From: Closterium sp. NIES-65
Lineage: Eukaryota; Streptophyta; Zygnematophyceae; Desmidiales; Closteriaceae
Assembly (NCBI GenBank): GCA_948144175.1
Contig: CANXME010001298.1
Span: 803,114 to 867,113 of the forward strand
DNA: 64,000 bases
Direction: 5' to 3'
This document shows positions 23,498 through 33,500 of the stretch, piece after piece. The notes below the pieces were generated by a model. The model worked only from the letters and a program-made list of their open reading frames with translations, was not told the DNA's origin and did not search any database. Made by a program: the position numbers and the translations under genes. Position 1 is the first letter of the stretch; the number at the start of each line of letters is the position of its first letter.

Positions 23498-23604
23498 TAG
23501 AGCCCAACCTCGCTCCCTCTACTGCTGCCTTTCCACCTGCATGTCCAACAGCCGCTGTTCCGCCCTCTGCTGGCTGGCGCGCACCTCTTCTCCGCTCGCA
23601 TCTC

Positions 23605-24139
23605 ATGGCCCTCCCACTTCCACTTCCATCTCCAGCTGCTTGGAGGCCAGGTGCATCTGTATCACGTGCATCAGCCAATGCACAGCCTCCACATCCATTG
23701 CTCGCCCGAGCGCTTCCCTCCGCTTGGCTTCTTCCACTCCTGGTGCTGCCGTGGCGTCAGGGACGAACCCCATCGCCAGCTCCCGCTCCCTGGCCGAGGG
23801 CTCTTCCCAACGGTCCTTCAGCCGGTCATACACCATGCCTGGGCCCGGCAGCCCCTCGCTCCACACGAAGCCATGGGCCTGGTGGTGCGCCATCAGGGTG
23901 GGCCAGGCTTCTCTCGGCAGCCCGGGCTCGTTGCACTGGAACTGACTTGGGTGATCGGGCTTAGTCACCGGCGCTGGCTCCCGATGCGCTTCCAGGATGT
24001 CCTCCACGGGGCGTGGCGAGGGCCTCTCGGTCTGTATGAGCTCCCATCTGAGCCTCCCTTCTGACACCCCATTCTGCCAATACCGTCTGGCCCTGTGCGC
24101 GTAAGACCCTTGCTGTACCGCATCCCATGCCACTCCCGG
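23605..24139 (-). CDS. Methyltransferase domain of the Gypsy element, C-terminal part
   Basis: Encodes an unusual region ending in RERELAMGFVPDA and RREALGRAMDVEAVHWLM. The MGF and LGxAxDVxxVxxL patterns correspond to the conserved C-terminal motifs of cytosine-5 methyltransferases (motifs IX and X); between them and the N-terminal part lies the target-recognition region. The non-autonomous LTR element 24140-25829 separates it from the N-terminal part at 25835-26320. The assignment is by motif reading only. Confidence 0.75.
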
Positions 24140-25829
24140 TGTGAAAGTAAGTAGGTAATGATAGTAGCCATAGCTAGGACTAACCTAGCTAGGCAAGAAG
24201 TAGTTAGGCAAAAGAGGGTTGTACTAGCAAGCAATGAGATACAAATATGAAACCCTAAGGGGTTATACTCGCTATAGAGTACCCCACTGCAGGCTAGATA
24301 ACAAATATAACATTCTGACACACCCCCATAGCCAAAGTGGGGTGTAATCAGCAGAGCAAGCAAAACAGAACAAGCTCAGGGTGGATCACAATGTCACCAC
24401 ACAATCTGAGCACAAGTTCAAGCAGCAGTAGTATAAAGTTCACAGTTATAAGCAAAGCTAGAGGTAGTCACAACGGGCAAGTGAGGAGGAGGAGAGAGAC
24501 TGAGAGGAGAGGAGATAGGAGGCGACGGATGAAGCTGCAGACACACGGGCAACAGGAGGCAGACTGGCACAGCGGCTACCGGACGAAGCCCCCGGACTAC
24601 AGGAGTAACTGGCCCCGCGGCTAAAGTAGCGGCAGACGAGCAACGGACCGACGGGCGGCTGGCACAGCTGGCTACGACTGGGCTACCGGACGAAGTCCCC
24701 GGAATACAGGTGCTGCTGGCGACACGACGGCAACCTCCTTGCAGCTTCCCCAAACTATCCCACTCCCCCTGGCACACACCCGCTGCTACACCGCTAGCTC
24801 CACTCCCCCTTCACCCCCCTTAAACCCTAAACCCCAGTCTCCCACTCATCCACCCCCCTCAGCGACAGCTGCAGCAGTGGGAGACGAAGGAGGAGGAGGA
24901 GCAAAGGGAGGAATGCAGAAGAGCCACCCCCATACTCGCCACCCCCTACTCGCCACTCCCCAAACCCTAACACAGGCAGGGCGGGATGGCGGGTAGGGAG
25001 GTTACGGGGGAGGGAGGGGGGGGGGACCGACGCGCGGCCTCCCAGGGCGCCAAGACAGGCAGCAGAAGGGGCGGCGCTCGCCCCCCTCCCTCAGGTAAGC
25101 GGCCCCCGAGGGAGCCGCGACGGGCGACGGGAAAAGGGGCCGCAGGCGGGGCCGGGGCCGGGGCCGGGGCGGGCGATGGGGCCGGGGCGGAGGTAGGGCG
25201 TCGGGGCCGGGGCCAGGGCCGCAGGTAGGGTCGCCCGAGCCGCACGCAGGCGGCCCTAGCCACGCGCGGGCCTGGCGCCGCCCGTACGGGTCGCGCGTAG
25301 GCCTGGCGCGGCCCGTACGGGCCGCGGACGGGTCTGGCGCGGCCCGTACGTGCCGCGCGCAGGCTGTACGGGCCGCGCGCAGGCCACGACGGGCGACGGG
25401 GGGCGACGCGGAGGTCCCCGTCGCCCGTCGCAGCGCCTCCCGGGAGCTGCGCGCGGCGTGACGGGGCAGTAACCCGCCGCGCGCCTCGGGGCGCACGGCG
25501 GGAAGAGAACCGCCGCGCGCCTCGGGGCGCACGGCGGGCAGAAAACCGCCGCGCGCCTCGGGGCGCACGGCGGTAAGGGAAAGAAGCAGTTGCAGCGGAA
25601 GGATTGTGGTCAGGCCCACAGGCCTGGAGCTTACTGCTCTGATCACCATGTGAAAGTAAGTAGGTAACGATAGTAGCCATAGCTAGGACTAACCTAGCTA
25701 GGCAAGAAGTAGTTCGGCAAAAGAGGGTTGTACTAGCAAGCAATGAGATACAAATATGAAACCCTAAGGGGTTATACTCGCTATAGAGTACCCCACTGCA
25801 GGCTAGATAACAAATATAACATTCTGACA
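24140..25829 (-). mobile_element. Non-autonomous LTR element (LARD/TRIM type)
   Basis: Two 181-bp LTRs (24140-24320 and 25649-25829, two differences) are flanked by the 5-bp duplication CCCGG (24135-24139, 25830-25834). The internal 1.33 kb encodes nothing I recognise. On the minus strand it has a primer site TGGTGATCAGAGC next to the 5' LTR, GC-rich repeats, and a TATGGGG polypurine hairpin abutting the 3' LTR. The LTR core (ACCCTAAGGGG, GAGTACCCCACTGCAGGCTA) is a diverged relative of the Copia LTRs here. It therefore looks like a passenger moved by Copia proteins. It is young and structurally whole as a non-coding element. Confidence 0.9.
25480..25578. repeat. Three 37-bp GC-rich tandem repeats
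   Basis: Three copies of CCGCCGCGCGCCTCGGGGCG followed by CACGGCGG lie in the leader of the non-autonomous LTR element. GCGCGCCTCGGGGCGC can fold back on itself and resembles the GC hairpin of the Copia leaders. Confidence 0.8.
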
Positions 25830-25834
25830 CCCGG

Positions 25835-26320
25835 TCCCAGCGCTCCCGCCACCACTTCTAGCATTCGGCGCACCGGCTCCCTGCAGTCGGTCGAGAAGTC
25901 TGGGTTTTCCAAGATGTACAAGTACTCCCCGTGCTGCTGGTATACCAGCTTCATGACACGTAGTAACTCCGCGAAGAGCGTGGACCGGGGGTCATCCAAT
26001 TCCTTGCCCTTCCCGGCCCTCGACACTCCCTGGCACTCCCAACCCGCCACCAGCAGATCCACCCGTCCCCACCGTCGCACGTCCTCTGCCGCCACCTCCC
26101 TAATATCGTAGATCAATTCTTCTTCCGCCTCTGCCTCTACACCCAACATCAGCTGAGCCGGGTAAATCCCTCTTAGCTTCCTTGCGTGGTTGAAGGCCAT
26201 TCTGCGCACCACAGGATCTATTTCTACTAGTATCCACTTCTTCACTCTGCATCCTGCCTTTAGTGCTGCAGCCAGCCCCGTTCCGATCCCTCCGAACAGC
26301 TCGACGATGGTGATCGGTTC
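25835..26320 (-). CDS. Cytosine-5 DNA methyltransferase domain in the Gypsy polyprotein
   Basis: Downstream of the protease in the same reading frame the polyprotein continues into a methyltransferase fold. Visible motifs: I (TIVELFGGIGTG, S-adenosylmethionine binding), II (LVEIDPVVRRMA), IV with the catalytic cysteine (VAGWECQGVSRAGKG, in place of the usual PCQ), DDPRSTLFAELLRVM, and VI (LYILENPDF). This order is diagnostic for C5-methyltransferases, which add methyl to cytosine in DNA. Retrotransposon-borne methyltransferases of this kind are known from a charophyte (Klebsormidium) and from dinoflagellates. The domain is interrupted by the passenger element at 24140-25829. Confidence 0.88.
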
Positions 26321-28411
26321 CTGCAGGCGCGTTAGATCTGTCAGCCTCGGGGGCAGCGCCAAGGGCCGCTCGGCCCTTTCTTCTTCCGCTTTGCGCGTCT
26401 CCTGCTCCAGCACGTATTGCTTCCAGGACCAATCTTCAATCTGCTCTTCCACTTGCGCCATGCGCGCTCGAAAGGCTTCCCTCGGCTCACGTCTGACGAA
26501 GTGTACTGGCAGTGTGCCCACGGGCCCATCATTCCTCCAGTACTGAGTCCGGTAGAGGACTTTCTCCTGCCAGGTGCAGATGGTGGCTCCCACACGATAA
26601 AACAGCTCCATGCCTATCAGCAAATCAAAATCCTCTGACGGCGATATGCCGCACCGCATCTGGATTCGGCATTCGTCCTTGGTGCCAGGCTGCAGGATCA
26701 CTTCCACTGGCATGCGGGTGCAGGGCATCCACTTCGGCTCACCTCCCTCCGCAGTCATCACCAGGATTCCCCGTGTAATGAGCCGGTTCGGCAGGTCTAG
26801 TTCCAGCCTCTGAGCCAGGCCTTTCCCTAGGAGGATATGATGCGCCCCTGTGTCGATGATCGCTTGCGCCACCGTCACCCCTCCTACCGTGATTGCCCCC
26901 TTTTCGATTGTCAGCACCGATGGGTGACACACCATGCGCTCCTTGGGATGTCTTTCTGATGTCATTTCTTGCTCCGGTTCTGACGCGTACCCACGAAACC
27001 GCCTGACCCTCGGGGCCGGCAGCTCTCTCCTTTCCCCTTGATCACTTCTGAGCTCTATCTCCTCTCGCTGCCGTGGTGCCCGCACCACGAGCACAAACTC
27101 TGCTTCGCTACTCCCCTCCTCCTCCTCTTTTGCCAGCATGGCGGACTCCTTGCGAGCCGAACCTTCCAGCTCCCTGATCCGTGCCTGCAGCACCAGAAGC
27201 TGCGCCTCCAAGTCCTTCTCGTTTCTTGGTCCCGCCGATCCTGGTCTCCGGCTGTAGCAATCAGATGTCCGATGCCCTCGCCTGCCGCAGTTCTCGCAGG
27301 TGGGGATTTCTGGACATTCCCGTCGCATCTGCCCTTCCTTCTGGCAGTGATCGCACCTTGGCGGCCTGCTGCAATCCCGCTGCAGATGCCCCTCCTGCCC
27401 GCACCGATGGCACCTGCGCGTCTCCGCCTCCCGTGCGGCACGCCTGCTGGAGGCTTCTCCGGCTGCCACGGCCGCCCAGGCCGACCCACGTCGTCCTTCG
27501 GCCTGCATGCCGCCTCTCTCCATCTCGTAGAGGCGGAGCCCCAGCTCGTGTTTCTTCGCCAGCTCGTACGCGTACTCCAGCGTCGCCGATGGTCCCATCT
27601 CGAACACCCTTCCTCGTACGTCCCCGGCCACCCGCTCGTCCAGGCAGTTGAGAAATTTGGAGACCAGCCTCCACTCATCCCTGCATTCCATGTCCGCCGC
27701 AAGCTCGCGCAGTCTGCCGTACGTTGCTAGCAGAGACTCTCCCGTCTTCCTTTTGAACGACGCGAACTCCCTCATACGCTCCGGCGTCTGCACTGGGAAG
27801 TGGCGCTTCAGCGTGTCGAAGAACTGCGCCACCACGTCCGAGGTCACTCCGCTGGCTTGTGCCGGCTCACTTAGCATGCGTTCCAGCTCCACGCCATACG
27901 CGGTCTCCGCTTCTCCTGTCACCGTGTTCGAGAGTCCCCGGAAGAAGTCTTCTGGCTCCAGCCCGTCCTTCATCCAGCGATACTGCGCGTTGCGGATCTG
28001 CATCATGTAATTCTTTAGACTGTTGCCCACGCCTGGCGTGCCCGCGAAGCGCTCGGGAACCTCGATCTTGGGTAGCGCGGCGTACCTCACGTTGCCCGCG
28101 CGCGTTACCTCCGTCACTTGATGCTCTGATAAGGAGAGACGCCTCAAGCGCCCGAGCAGCTCGCCGTCGGTACAGCTCTCACCTTGCGTATCTCCCGCGC
28201 GCGACTGTGACCCTCCCGTGGTGGCTTCTACCAGCGGTCTCCCCGTCGAGCTCGCTCTCGCGTCCCGGCCTTCGCTCGGCAGGTCACCCATGTTGTGCCT
28301 CCGATGCGGTGCCGTGTAGGCTTCTCTGTGGGCGCCGTCTTCCATCTCGCCCGCTTGCGTCCCTCCACCGCTCCCCGTGACTTCTCCTGCACGCCATCCT
28401 GGCGTCGCCAT
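26321..28411 (-). CDS. Gypsy gag and aspartic protease region
   Basis: Begins near 28411 (MATPGWRAGEVTG), about 94 bases after the terminal repeat. A gag core (FFRGLSNTVTGEAETAYG, FASFKRKTGESLLATYGRL, ECRDEWRLVSKFLNCLDERV) precedes three CCHC knuckles (CHRCGQEGHLQRDC, CDHCQKEGQMRREC, CENCGRRGHRTSDC). A retropepsin-type protease follows with the active-site DTGA in AIIDTGAHHILLGKG. The frame runs on into the methyltransferase domain, so gag, protease and methyltransferase are one polyprotein segment. Confidence 0.9.
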
Positions 28412-28504
28412 CGCGCCAACACCGGCGGCCGTTCGTCACGCTTCCCAGACCGTGTCTGCATGCGCTGTCTAAGGCGCTTCACTCCGGAGATTTCCTTCGT
28501 TGAA

Positions 28505-29100
28505 TGTCAGAAAACCTCCTTCCCACTACTGGCTGACAAGTTGGTTCCCTAGCGTGCTCATGACTGCCTGCGACTGGGCTAACAGGATTACATTTGAGCA
28601 AAATGGGAAACATTCAACGAAGCAGCCAACACTAGGGTTTCAGCTCTTCTATGTACAAGACGACCCTACCGCCCTAGCCTAGCGCTTCTAGCATGCACAC
28701 ATCACATGGGCGAGGCTCGGGGTGCCGAGGCGTATTTACAAACCGCAGGCGCTCTGTATCTGCATGGGCTCCAGCGGAAACCCTCCGCCAGCTGCAAGCA
28801 TGGCTTGCATGTTTAACTGCAGCTTCTGCCACCTGTCGGTTGTGCTGCACTTATCCGCGTCAACAGCTCTCGCCCTGCACAGGATTGCCACACAAACAAA
28901 ACATACACCCACCCCAACTCGTACTCCCACCATTCTTATGCAAACACTCTTGAGCGCTATTTACAATTATGTACACCCTTCCTTCTTCCCTCCGCCCTTC
29001 GTGACTCCGCCTCTTCTACGTCCTGCCTCTCTCCCTGCTGCCAACTCTTGACGCTGTCTCGGTTACTATGTGGCCCTCCTGGCTACGTAAAACCGCGACA
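28505..29100 (-). repeat. Gypsy terminal repeat, right copy, 596 bp
   Basis: Plus-strand borders TGTCAGAAAACC and ACCGCGACA. Nearly identical to the sequence split by the Copia on the left (about 13772-14002 plus 19951-20319). It is uninterrupted, so it shows the Copia target site intact. Confidence 0.85.
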
Positions 29101-29472
29101 GAAGATCTGCACTGTGGATGCCTGCTTGATCCTACGGGGGGTTACAGGCGCGTTTGCTTGGGGGGTTATGGGCGCACTCTGACCCGCTACTTAACAAGCC
29201 CTTCTATCCCAATGGTCTAGTGACTGGGACTCTGACATGGTGTCAGAGTGGTCTCGGGTTCAAATCCCAGTGTATGCACATGTAGGCCGTTGCCGCTGTG
29301 CTCAGTCCTGGGCCTCCCAGTGTGGGGGGGTGTCAGAAGATCTGCACTGTGGATGCCCGATTGATCCTACGGGGGGTTACAGGCGCGTTTGCCTGGGGGG
29401 TTATGGGCGCACTCTGACCCGCTACTTAACAAGCCCTTTTATCCCAATGGTCTAGTGGTTGGGATTCTGACA
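29101..29472 (+). mobile_element. TRIM (miniature LTR element)
   Basis: A 142-bp LTR at 29331-29472 has matching ends TGTCAGAA and TTCTGACA. A second copy ends at 29237 and lost its first bases to the Gypsy insertion. Between them 93 bp hold a primer site (TGGTGTCAGAG, 29238), a TCGGGTTCAAATCCCAG arm and a GTGTGGGGGGG polypurine tract at the LTR border. No coding capacity. LTR, primer site, purine tract and LTR within about 370 bp is the definition of a TRIM. GGTTCAAATCC also matches a Pol III B box, and TGGTCTAGTGGTTGGG in the LTR end resembles an A box. Confidence 0.75.
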
Positions 29473-29789
29473 CGCGTCCCCGTTCAGCGCGTACACCACT
29501 GTAGCACCATAGTCAGCGCCGTTACCACTCGCAACCCTCGCATCGACAATCCTCCCGCCACCTTCGCACGTCGTACCCCGACCTCACGGCTCGGCGGGTA
29601 ACCCGCGCTTCGGACCTCCGCTTCGACATTTCCCCAAACCTCAGTCCCAGGCCCGTCGCGCGACAACCACTGTCCATTACCGTTACCATGGTAGTTTCGC
29701 TATATATTCTTCGCTCATGTCTTCGCTCATTGTACTCTTGCTTCGATAGTGCAATTCTCGCTCGATCACTCCATTGCACTCGTAACAAG
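29473..29789 (+). repeat. Lone Gypsy LTR
   Basis: Matches the LTR of the Gypsy element at 40487-40798 along its length (CAACCCTCGCATCGACAATC, GCTCGGCGGGTAACCCGCGC) and ends ATTGCACTCGTAACA. No primer site or gag follows, so it is a solo LTR or a broken remnant. The divergence between the two is moderate. Confidence 0.8.
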
Positions 29790-30560
29790 CAGTATAGAAC
29801 ACTTCCGCGTTAATATCGAAAGCGTCTGACACCATGGACTGGCCTCGAGATTCCCGCGCTCTTTCAAAGTGCAACGCGCTACGAGCTCTCGCTGCCCCAC
29901 TGACAATCCCTGGGTTGACTGTCTCTCGCGGGCTGCTGCTATCCATCCCATCTCATCTCAACCCATTGCATCCGATCGCATCCCATCCCATCCCATCTTA
30001 TCTCATCCCAGTAAATGTTTCGAGGAACTTGATCCGAGCAAGCCTCCAGTGCCTCACCTCCCACTCATCGCACTCTTCAGGCCTCGAGTCTGCATTCTCC
30101 AACTTCATCAGTGGCAATGCAAGTCACACGCATTGAGAGCGTAGGGAAGCAAACAGCAGGCAGACAGGCAGACAGGCAGACAGGCAGGCAAACAGGTAGA
30201 AGCTGAAGTAGGAAGCTCAGGCACTGGTTACCGACCCTGTGTGACCTGGCTGTCTGGTTTTGAAAAGCAGCCTGTGAGGACGCTCGATTCAATTTCGTTC
30301 AGGTTCTCGGAGTTCAGCGACGACCTATTAGGAGAAAGGTTGTTGTTAAAAAGGAGCGGACCGATTGACTAGAAGGCTGCGCAGTGAACGTGAGATTATA
30401 TTATCGACCATTCGTTGCAGTTTTATCAGGAAAGGAGTTCGTGTCGCATCTCAACAGATCGTGTCTAAAAGGCTCAATTCGATTCGTCCCTTTCCCTATT
30501 ACACTTACGCTTACTAACCACAAGTCTTGGTCCTTCATTTCCTCTCCGAAGCTCGGCAAG
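29790..30560 (+). promoter_or_regulatory. Upstream region and 5' UTR of SMC2
   Basis: No gene. Contains a CATCC/CATCTCATC-rich run at about 29942-30010 and an AGGCAGAC repeat at about 30155-30197. The stretch before 30561 stays open in the SMC2 frame back to an ATG at 30384, but family members start at MYI/MHI, so I treat it as 5' UTR. Confidence 0.45.
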
Positions 30561-33500
30561 ATGTACATCGAGGAGATCGCGATCGAGGGATTCAAGTCGT
30601 ACGCGCAGAGGACGGTGGTGCGCGACTTCGACTCCAAGTTCAACGCCATCACGGGGCTCAACGGGTCCGGCAAGTCCAACATCCTCGACTCCATCTGCTT
30701 CGTGCTCGGAATCACCAACCTGCAGCACGTGCGCGCCAGCAACCTGCAGGAGCTGATTTATAAGCAGGGACAAGCAGGTGTCACGCGTGCGACCGTCTCC
30801 ATCGTGTTTAATAATCATGACAAGGCCGGGAGTCCCGTGGGGTACGAGGACCATGACCGCATCACCGTCACCAGACAGGTGAGGAAAATGTCGGAATACG
30901 CTGGTTATGGTTCGCATTTCATCCGCTAACATTCGTTTCCTTTCATTGGTGCTGTCTTCTCGCCTGTGAAAAAAAAACGTAACTCACGACGCTCGGTTTT
31001 TTCTTATCTGGCTTTTCCGCTGCCGTTCAGATCGTGATCGGCGGGCGCAACAAGTATCTGATCAACGGCCACGTGAAGCAGCCGAGCGCCGTGCAGACGC
31101 TCTTCCACTCCGTGCAGCTCAACGTGAACAACCCGCACTTCCTCATCATGCAAGGCCGCATCACCAAGGTGCTCAACATGAAACCTCCGGAGATCCTCTC
31201 CATGCTCGAAGAGGCCGCCGGCACGCGCATGTACGAGAACAAGAAGGAGAGCGCGTTGAAGACGCTGGAGAAGAAGCAGACGAAGGTGGAGGAGATTAAT
31301 AAGGTGCTGACGGAAGAGATTCTTCCGCGGTTGGAAGGTTTGCGGCGGGAGCGCGCGCAGTACCAGGCGTGGCTGCAGGGAAACTCGGATATCGACCGGC
31401 TGAGCCGGTTCTGCGTGGCGTATGAGTATTTCCTCGCGGAGAAGGCGAAGAATTCCGCGGTGGAAATAGTGGAGAAGATTAAAGAGAGTATAGCGGAGCT
31501 GGGGAGGGTGGAGGAGGAGTGTCACGAGGCGATAGTAACGAAGAAAGGGCTTATAAAGGAGATGCTATTAGAGAAGGACCGGCAGATGGGGGACGCGATG
31601 AAGGAGGTGCAGGAGCGCGCAGATAAGATCGCCAAGGAGCTCGTTAAAGTCACATCCGTTTGGAACAACAAGAGTGAAACGCTGGAAGCGGAGAAGAAGG
31701 CGCTCGAGCAGGTCAGACGCGACGCTTTTCCCACTTGATCGTGCGTGTTTTCCCGGTTAGAGTAGTTTCCGACTTATTTTTGAAGCCGCCTCATTCATTG
31801 TTTCCTGTTTATGTGCGCGCCGTTTGGAGCGATCGACAGCGATCGAGCCGTTTGGAGGTTCGGTGCGAAGCTATTCGGATGTTATCACCGCCTTAGATAC
31901 GTAATTCTTGCTTTCCTTTCTTCTTTTCAAATCTTTCCTCGCAGCTCGTCAAGATGCTGGCGGACACGCGGAAATGCTCGGAGGAACGAGCGGTCCAGAT
32001 GCAATCCGCCGACGACGCGCTCGCAGCCGTCCAATCAGAAGCCGACACGAAGGCAAAGGCGCTGAGCGATGCGGAGGAGGAATACGCGGCGGTGCAGGCG
32101 GGCAAGACGGGGCACCCGGGGGAAGACAAGACGATGGCGCAGAAGCTGTCGGAGCTGAAAGCGGCGGCGGTGGAAGCGGCGACGGGCGGAAAACAGGCGG
32201 CTCTGCGCGTGACGCACCTGCGGAAGGAGGTGGCGGAGAAGGGGCGGCTGGTGGCGGGTAAGCGCAAGGCGGCGAGCGGGCTGGAGCAGCGGCTGGCGGG
32301 CATGGCTGAGGAGGTTGAGCGGTGCGAGGCGGGGCTGCAGCGGCTGGGGCACGACGAGCAGCACTACTCGGATCTTGAGAAGGTGAGCGCGAATGGTGTC
32401 CATGCAATGAATTGGTCTCAACCACACCAGACTGTCCACTAAATTGCGGTTATTCAAATCATGCTGGGGAGTGAACTGAACCCCATTAAGCCCGTCCGTT
32501 CCCCCCTGTTTTACCCAGTATTTACAGTCCAAGCGGAAGAGTTGGTTGCTTTCAGTAAGGTTACGCTCACCCCTTGACGTCGACTTAAATTTTCCCTGAT
32601 GCGATTTTATTACGCCCCACCTCCACCAGTCCAAGGCCGAGAAGGAGGCGGTGGTGGGAGAGGTGCGGCAGCGGGTGGAGGGAGCGTCGCGCGAGCTGGG
32701 CGTGGGGTTCTCGTACAGCGACCCCGAGAGGGGCTTCGACCGCCGCAAGGTCAAGGGCGTGCTGGCGCGCCTCTTCCGCATGCGCGACGCCTCCATGGCC
32801 ACGGCGCTCGAGGTGAGCTGCTGGGGTGGTGGGATGGTGATGTGTGGGGCGCAAGGTAAGTGGGGCCAACACTGTGGAGGGCTTGGGCTTCGGCCGGCGC
32901 TCCTCCTCCACGTGGTAGTGCTCGTGACGCGTGCTCGCTCTCTGTAACTGAATGGTTGAGTTTTCTTGTAAAAACGCTTGATCTTAAGTTGGTTCCAAAT
33001 GTACCTGTTTCCCTTCACATGTGCGTCACCCTCACAGGTGGTGGCAGGCGGCAGGCTGCACAACGTGGTGGTGGACTCGGAGCAGACGGGCAAGCAGCTG
33101 TTGAGCCATGGCCGCCTGCAGCGCCGAGTCACGCTCATCCCGCTCAACAAGATCGACAGCCGCTGCATCTCACAGGCCAAGCTCAACCGCGCCGTCCAAC
33201 TGGTGAGCTGCTAACCTGATTACCCTGGTGTGTGGGAGCTGCCTCACTAGCTCACTTAAGTAGCATGCTTCCCACTTTCTTGATGGATCTGCTTACTGGC
33301 TTGCGCATGGTGAATGGAATTGTGTACGTCTTTTTCAGTCAGTGTAAGTCTCCCTTGTTGCTGTTGCGGAGATGTTGTGGACTCACCAGAAACAACCGCC
33401 CCCCACCACTCTTTCACCCTTGCCTCCCACCTTTTACAGGTTGGCAAGGAGAACGTGTGGACTGCTCTCTCTGCGGTCGACTTTGATCCTGAGCTCCAGG

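Larger units (their letters stand above)
13569..29100 (-). mobile_element. Gypsy retrotransposon carrying a DNA methyltransferase domain
   Basis: A minus-strand Gypsy element with a 4-bp GAAG duplication at its borders. A 596-bp terminal repeat lies at 28505-29100; its partner at about 13772-20319 is split by a Copia. A 203-206 bp repeat with TG...CA borders occurs on both sides of that partner (13569-13771, 20322-20527). Order on the minus strand: gag with three zinc knuckles (CHRCGQEGHLQRDC type, about 27440-27240), aspartic protease (IIDTGAHHILLGKG, about 26870), cytosine-5 methyltransferase (26320 to 23605, interrupted by a passenger element), reverse transcriptase with YIDDVVVF (about 22690), RNase H and integrase (to about 20560). 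The copy is broken: two insertions and a few further breaks. Age: older than both elements inserted into it. Confidence 0.9.

Noticed and set aside
24418-24777. Open frame of 119 codons in the non-autonomous LTR element
   Set aside because: Ser/Pro-rich, no domain, and inside an element that otherwise has no coding capacity.
29208-29282. Possible tRNA gene
   Set aside because: D-like arm, central stem and T-arm are present, but the acceptor ends do not pair and the anticodon loop lacks the invariant U33. It lies across an LTR-primer site border.
30384-30560. Upstream in-frame ATG extending SMC2 by 59 codons
   Set aside because: SMC2 proteins start at MYI/MHI immediately before the EGFKSYA block. 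The extension has no similarity I recognise and is AT-richer than the coding sequence.
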